From contig NZ_LJHQ01000023.1 in NCBI RefSeq assembly GCF_001295925.1, positions 1 to 60,080 on the forward strand: a stretch of 60,080 nt of DNA, in the 5' to 3' direction. The position numbers and the translations under genes were made by a program. The notes under the pieces were generated by a model, which was not told where the DNA came from, made no database searches, and saw nothing but the letters and a program-made list of their open reading frames with translations. Shown here one piece after another: positions 53,669-60,080 of this stretch; position 1 is the first letter of the stretch, and each line of letters starts with the position of its first letter. The stretch comes from Allobosea sp. AAP35. Its GTDB lineage: Bacteria; Pseudomonadota; Alphaproteobacteria; Rhizobiales; Beijerinckiaceae.

Positions 53669-54796
53669 GTGGCCGCCGTCGCGCGCCTGATCCTTCAGGA
53701 TTTCCGCTCCTATCAGGCCCTCGATCTGGCGATCGGGGGCCAAATCGTTGCGCTTGTCGGCGAGAACGGCGCGGGCAAGACCAATATCCTCGAAGCGCTG
53801 TCGTTGTTTTCACCCGGCCGCGGCCTGCGCCGTGCCGATCTGGCGGATATGGCGCGGCAGGATGGTGACGGCGCCTTCGCGGTCTCGATCGCGCTCGGCG
53901 AAGACGGAGCCCGCCTCGGCGTCGGCCTGGGCCCTGCGGACATGGAGGGCAAGCGCTCACGGCTCGCTCGGATCGATGGTGCACCAGCCGGCTCGGCGCT
54001 CGCCTTCAGTGAACATCTGCGCGTCGTCTGGCTGACGCCCGATCTCGACGGCCTGTTCCGTGGCGCGGCCGGCGACCGGCGGCGCTTTCTCGATCGTTTG
54101 GTTCTCGCCGTCGACCCGGTGCATGGCACGCGGTCCAACGCGCTTGAAAAAGCCCTGCGCTCGCGCAACCGCATCCTGGAAGAAAGCCCCAACCAGACCC
54201 AATGGCTCGACGCCATCGAGCGCGAGATCGCCGAATTGGGTGTCGCGGTTGCGGCTGCGCGGGCCGAGACGGTGGCGCGCCTCTCAGCGATCATCACCGA
54301 GACACGCGACGACGCCTCGCCCTTTCCCCATGCCGGCATCGCACTCTCGGGCGAGATCGACCTTCTGGTCGCGCGCCATGCCGCGCTCGATGCCGAGGAC
54401 GCCTATCGCGCGCTGCTGCGCCAGGGTCGCGCCCGCGATCGCGCCGCCGGGCGCACGCTGACCGGTTCGCAGGCGTCCGATCTCGAAGTCCGCCACGGCC
54501 CCAAGGGCATCGCCGCGGGCCAGGGGTCGACCGGGGAGCAGAAGGCACTGCTGATCGGGCTGGTGCTGGCCCATGCCCGGCTGGTCGCCACGATGAGCGG
54601 CCTGAGCCCGCTTGTCCTGCTGGACGAGATCGCCGCCCATCTCGATCCGCGTCGGCGGGCAGCGCTCTATGAGGCGCTGACGGCGCTGGGCTGCCAGGTC
54701 TGGATGACCGGGGCCGACCCGGCGCTGTTCGGTGATCTGCCGAGCGGCGCCCAGCGGCTCTCGGTCACGTCGGGACAGGTCGCCGCTGTGGACTGA
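53669..54796 (+). CDS. recF: DNA replication/repair protein RecF
   Basis: A 375-residue SMC-like ATPase that helps load RecA at single-strand gaps. The Walker A motif is GENGAGKT at residues 31-38, followed by NILEALSLFSPGRGLR. The ABC signature is GQGSTGEQKALLIGLVLAHA and Walker B is LVLLDEIAAHLDPRRR. The start is GTG 53669, 12 bases after dnaN, giving MAAVARLILQDFRSY. Length is normal. It is followed by recQ, not directly by gyrB. Confidence 0.95.
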   Translation: MAAVARLILQDFRSYQALDLAIGGQIVALVGENGAGKTNILEALSLFSPGRGLRRADLADMARQDGDGAFAVSIALGEDGARLGVGLGPADMEGKRSRLARIDGAPAGSALAFSEHLRVVWLTPDLDGLFRGAAGDRRRFLDRLVLAVDPVHGTRSNALEKALRSRNRILEESPNQTQWLDAIEREIAELGVAVAAARAETVARLSAIITETRDDASPFPHAGIALSGEIDLLVARHAALDAEDAYRALLRQGRARDRAAGRTLTGSQASDLEVRHGPKGIAAGQGSTGEQKALLIGLVLAHARLVATMSGLSPLVLLDEIAAHLDPRRRAALYEALTALGCQVWMTGADPALFGDLPSGAQRLSVTSGQVAAVD

Positions 54797-54891
54797 GCGT
54801 CGCCCGCCGGGCGCCCCGATCGGCGTGTACCGCCGCCATGGTTCCCCTGCGGGACTGGCATTCCGCCGCCGCCTCGGGCACACCCTGCGCC

Positions 54892-56730
54892 ATGCCGCAG
54901 CCCTTCGAATCAGACGCCCGCGCGATCCTCAAATCCGTCTTCGGCTATGATGATTTCCGCCCCGGGCAATGGGAGGTGATCGAAGCCGCGCTGGCCGGCC
55001 AGGACGTCTTCGCGGTGATGCCAACGGGCTCGGGCAAGTCAATGTGCTACCAGCTTCCGGCGCTGGTCGCGGGTGGACTGACGCTCGTGGTGTCACCGCT
55101 CATCGCGCTGATGCGCGACCAGGTCGGGCAGTTGACCCGGGCCGGCGTCGCAGCCGCCTCGCTGAATTCGATGAACAGCGAAAGCGAGGCCGCCGAGGCC
55201 TGGGACAAGCTGAATTCAGGCGATTTGCGCCTGCTTTTCGTCTCGCCTGAACGCCTCGCTGGCGAGGGCCTGGTCGGCCGCCTGCGCCGTCTCGGCGTGA
55301 CGCGGCTGGCCATCGACGAGGCGCATTGCGTCTCGCAATGGGGCCATGATTTCCGCCCCGAATACCGCCTGCTCGCCAAGACGCGCGAGGCGCTCGGCGG
55401 TGTGCCGGTGACGGCCCTGACCGCCACCGCCGACCGCCAGACGCGCGAGGACATCGCTCAGCAGCTTTTCCCCAAGCCGCCGCATCTGGTGGTGCACTCC
55501 TTCGACCGGCCGAACCTGAAGCTCACCTTCGCACCCAAGGACCAGCCCCGCCGCCAGATCGACGAATTCCTGCGCAGCCATCGCGGCGGCTCGGGAATCG
55601 TCTACTGCTCCTCGCGCAACCGCACCGAGAAACTGGCAGAGGGCTTGCGCGAGAAGGGCTGGAACGCGCTGGCCTATCATGCCGGGCTCGACCAGAGCGT
55701 CCGCAACCGCAACCAGGATATCTTCCTGCAGGAGGACGGCGTCGTCGTCTGCGCGACGATCGCCTTCGGCATGGGCATCAACAAGCCCGATGTCCGATTC
55801 GTCGTCCATGCCGACATGCCGGGCTCGATCGAGAGCTACTACCAGGAAATCGGCCGCGCCGGCCGCGACGGGCTGAACGCCGATACGCTGACGCTCTACG
55901 GCATCGACGACATGTCGCTCCGCCGCCGCCAGATCGACGAGAAAGCGATCGACGACGAGCGCCGCCGCATCGAGCACAAGCGCCTCAACGCCATGATCGA
56001 TCTTTGCGAATCCGCGCTCTGCCGCCGCAGCGCGCTTTTGTCCTATTTCGGCGAGGAAACGCCAAGTTGCCGGCATGGCAACGCGCCCATTCGCTGCGAT
56101 CTCTGCGGCGCTGACGCGCCAGAACTGGCGGATGCCACGCTCGACGCGCGCAAGCTGCTCTCGGCGGTCGCGCGCTCGGGCCAGCGCTTCGGTGCCGCCC
56201 ATCTCGCCGACATTCTCACCGGCACCGCGACGGAAGCCGTCCGCCGTCAGAACCATGACGGCCTGAAAACCTTCGGCGTCGGCCAGGACAAACCCAAGAG
56301 CGCCTGGACGGCCCTGACCCGCAAGCTCTTCGCCTCGGGTGCGCTGGCCGAAGCCAGCGTCGAGCATGGCGGCTTCTGCCTGACGGGGAAGGGCGAGGAC
56401 ATCCTGTTCGGTCGCGAGACCATCGCGCTGCGGGCCGACCCTCATGCCGACCGCCGCACCCGCCGCGCCGGGCGCGAGGCGGCCCGCGCCGACGGGCTCG
56501 ACGAGGGCACGGCGGGGCTCTTCGAGCATCTGCGCCAGTTGCGCCTGTCGCTGGCCCGCGAGGAGGGCGTCGCCGCCTACATCATCTTCACGGACCGCAC
56601 GCTGATCGCCATGGCCCGCGAGCGGCCGGCAGGGCTGGAGCAGATGCGGGCCATCGAAGGCGTCGGCGAGCGCAAGCTGACGCAATATGGCGAGGCCTTC
56701 CTGGAGGCGATCGCAGGATTTTCGGGCTGA
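54892..56730 (+). CDS. recQ: ATP-dependent DNA helicase RecQ
   Basis: A 612-residue 3'-5' helicase acting with RecFOR in gap repair. Motif I is MPTGSGKSMCYQLPAL, motif II is AIDEAHCVSQWGHDFRPEYR with the DEAH box and aromatic loop, and motif VI is YYQEIGRAGRDG. The zinc-binding region has CESALCRRSALLSYFGE...CDLC, then an RQC winged helix and a C-terminal HRDC domain (RERPAGLEQMRAIEGVGERKLTQYGEAFL). I placed the start at ATG 54892; ATG 54838 would add 18 residues. No ribosome site is clear for either. Confidence 0.94.
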   Translation: MPQPFESDARAILKSVFGYDDFRPGQWEVIEAALAGQDVFAVMPTGSGKSMCYQLPALVAGGLTLVVSPLIALMRDQVGQLTRAGVAAASLNSMNSESEAAEAWDKLNSGDLRLLFVSPERLAGEGLVGRLRRLGVTRLAIDEAHCVSQWGHDFRPEYRLLAKTREALGGVPVTALTATADRQTREDIAQQLFPKPPHLVVHSFDRPNLKLTFAPKDQPRRQIDEFLRSHRGGSGIVYCSSRNRTEKLAEGLREKGWNALAYHAGLDQSVRNRNQDIFLQEDGVVVCATIAFGMGINKPDVRFVVHADMPGSIESYYQEIGRAGRDGLNADTLTLYGIDDMSLRRRQIDEKAIDDERRRIEHKRLNAMIDLCESALCRRSALLSYFGEETPSCRHGNAPIRCDLCGADAPELADATLDARKLLSAVARSGQRFGAAHLADILTGTATEAVRRQNHDGLKTFGVGQDKPKSAWTALTRKLFASGALAEASVEHGGFCLTGKGEDILFGRETIALRADPHADRRTRRAGREAARADGLDEGTAGLFEHLRQLRLSLAREEGVAAYIIFTDRTLIAMARERPAGLEQMRAIEGVGERKLTQYGEAFLEAIAGFSG

Positions 56731-56751
56731 TCTGGCGGTCTCTCGCGCACG

Positions 56752-56767
56752 CACGCGTACACGCGTG
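56752..56767. promoter_or_regulatory. Dyad I upstream of gyrB
   Basis: CACGCGT (56752-56758) and ACGCGTG (56761-56767) with a two-base spacer form a perfect dyad in the 119-base recQ-gyrB gap. Confidence 0.5.
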
Positions 56768-56787
56768 AAAAAGCCGCAGTGGGCAGC

Positions 56788-59307
<2,520 letters not shown>

Positions 59308-59324
59308 TTCGAGGAAACGTCGGA

Positions 59325-60080
59325 TCATGCCGCGCGGCGCTGCGTGCCGTGCTGCGGGTAGGCTCGCGCGGCCTGCGCCCCTTCGGGCGCGGTCTTGAAG
59401 GCGGCGACGAGGTCGTTGAGCTGGCCGATGCGGGAGGAGAGCGAGGCGGCCGATGCCGCGCTCTGTTCCGACAGCGCCGCGTTCTGCTGCGTCATCTCGT
59501 CGAGATGGGCGACCGCCTGGCTCATTTCGTCGATGCCGCTGGCCTGTTCGCCGGACGCCGCCGAAATCTCCGCGATGGTAGCGGCGACCTTGCGCGAGGC
59601 GCCCAGGATCTGGCTGAGCGATTCGCCGGCCTGGCGCACGAGCTTGACGCCCTCGCCGACCTCCATGTTCGACGACGAGATCAGCGCCGAGATGTCCTTG
59701 GCGGCCGCGCTCGAGCGCTGCGCCAGCGTGCGCACCTCGGAGGCGACGACCGCGAAGCCCTTGCCGGCATCGCCGGCGCGCGCGGCTTCCACCGCCGCGT
59801 TCAGCGCCAGCAGATTGGTCTGGAAGGCGATGTCGTCGATCACCCGGATGATGTCGGAGATCTTCTGGGAAGCCGTCTCGATGCGCGCCATGGCATCGAC
59901 CGCCTGGCCGGCGATCTGCCCGCCATTCTGCGCCGATTCCATCGCCTCGGTGGCGATCGAAGCCGCCTGGCGCGAGGCCTGAGCGGTGGCCTTGACGGAG
60001 GCTGCGAGTTCTTCGGTCGTGGCGGCCGTCTCTTCCAGGCTCGACGCCTGCTCCTCGGTGCGCTTCGACAGATCGTCGGC
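59325..60080 (-). CDS. Methyl-accepting chemotaxis protein, C-terminal part
   Basis: The reverse frame enters from the right edge and ends at 59325, so the start is outside the window. It shows the MCP signalling hairpin: [50 protein letters not shown] (the kinase-contact tip), with methylation-helix repeats on both sides such as [21 protein letters not shown] upstream and [22 protein letters not shown] after it. The tail ends [14 protein letters not shown] without a CheR-binding pentapeptide. The sensing domain and ligand are unknown. Confidence 0.93.
   Translation of the reverse strand, partial: ADDLSKRTEEQASSLEETAATTEELAASVKATAQASRQAASIATEAMESAQNGGQIAGQAVDAMARIETASQKISDIIRVIDDIAFQTNLLALNAAVEAARAGDAGKGFAVVASEVRTLAQRSSAAAKDISALISSSNMEVGEGVKLVRQAGESLSQILGASRKVAATIAEISAASGEQASGIDEMSQAVAHLDEMTQQNAALSEQSAASAASLSSRIGQLNDLVAAFKTAPEGAQAARAYPQHGTQRRAA

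Noticed and set aside
50873..53743. Very long open frame (956 codons) on the reverse strand, antisense to dnaA and dnaN
   Set aside because: It is low in recognisable motifs and lies opposite two essential, fully conserved genes. Long antisense frames are expected from codon bias in GC-rich DNA.

Overview
The window looks like a chromosomal segment of a high-GC alphaproteobacterium of the Hyphomicrobiales (Rhizobiales). The evidence is a GcrA cell-cycle regulator, dense GANTC (CcrM-type) sites upstream of gcrA and dnaA, a general amino acid transporter of the Aap type, promoters of the EcfG general-stress type (GGAAC-N17-CGTT), and the order rpsT-dnaA-dnaN-recF-recQ-gyrB. A Bosea-like organism is my best guess, but this is inference from overall gene content and not proven.

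Layout. (1) 1-9758: the first 55 codons of an SDR oxidoreductase, then part of an exopolysaccharide locus: a WecG/TagA-type glycosyltransferase, a DUF6492-type protein, a Wzx-like flippase, an exported GH10 glycoside hydrolase, a Wzz/GumC chain-length protein with a decayed kinase domain, and GT2 and GT4 glycosyltransferases. (2) 9790-17684: AbrB-family and EamA-family membrane proteins, GMP reductase, the amino acid ABC transporter genes aapJ-aapQ-aapM (no ATPase gene follows), and gcrA read towards them. (3) 18315-24725: arginine biosynthesis (argD-argF, coupled to hslO; argE opposite, overlapping apaG), a long Dcd-type dCTP deaminase and tRNA-Gly(CCC). (4) 24780-28788: a BaiN/HI0933 flavoprotein, then a stress cluster (glycine-zipper stress protein, small exported protein, DUF892 ferritin-like protein) with EcfG-type promoters, and an SCO-family protein. 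(5) 28733-34153: an MshEN-GT2 fusion, trpF-trpB without trpA, and a membrane-anchored TAXI-type binding protein. (6) 34395-42213: typA, two double-domain universal stress proteins around a small acidic orphan, aldo/keto reductase, AMP nucleosidase, and a DUF1579-VOC pair. (7) 42337-49591: ubiB and ubiE, a low-GC DUF433/PIN-like toxin-antitoxin pair whose toxin stop overlaps the mutM start, mutM, a lipocalin, enoyl-CoA hydratase and a threonine dehydratase-like enzyme. (8) 49775-60080: rpsT, a 780-base GANTC-rich and structured leader, dnaA, dnaN, recF, recQ, gyrB, and the C-terminal part of a chemotaxis receptor.

I saw no insertion sequence, prophage, rRNA or CRISPR array. A family of roughly 100-base palindromic intergenic repeats occurs at least four times. 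The most unusual items are the toxin-antitoxin pair welded to mutM, the GANTC clusters at gcrA and dnaA, the paired dyads in front of gyrB, the nested palindrome at 355-418, and the polysaccharide locus with an embedded GH10 enzyme and a pseudo-kinase co-polymerase.
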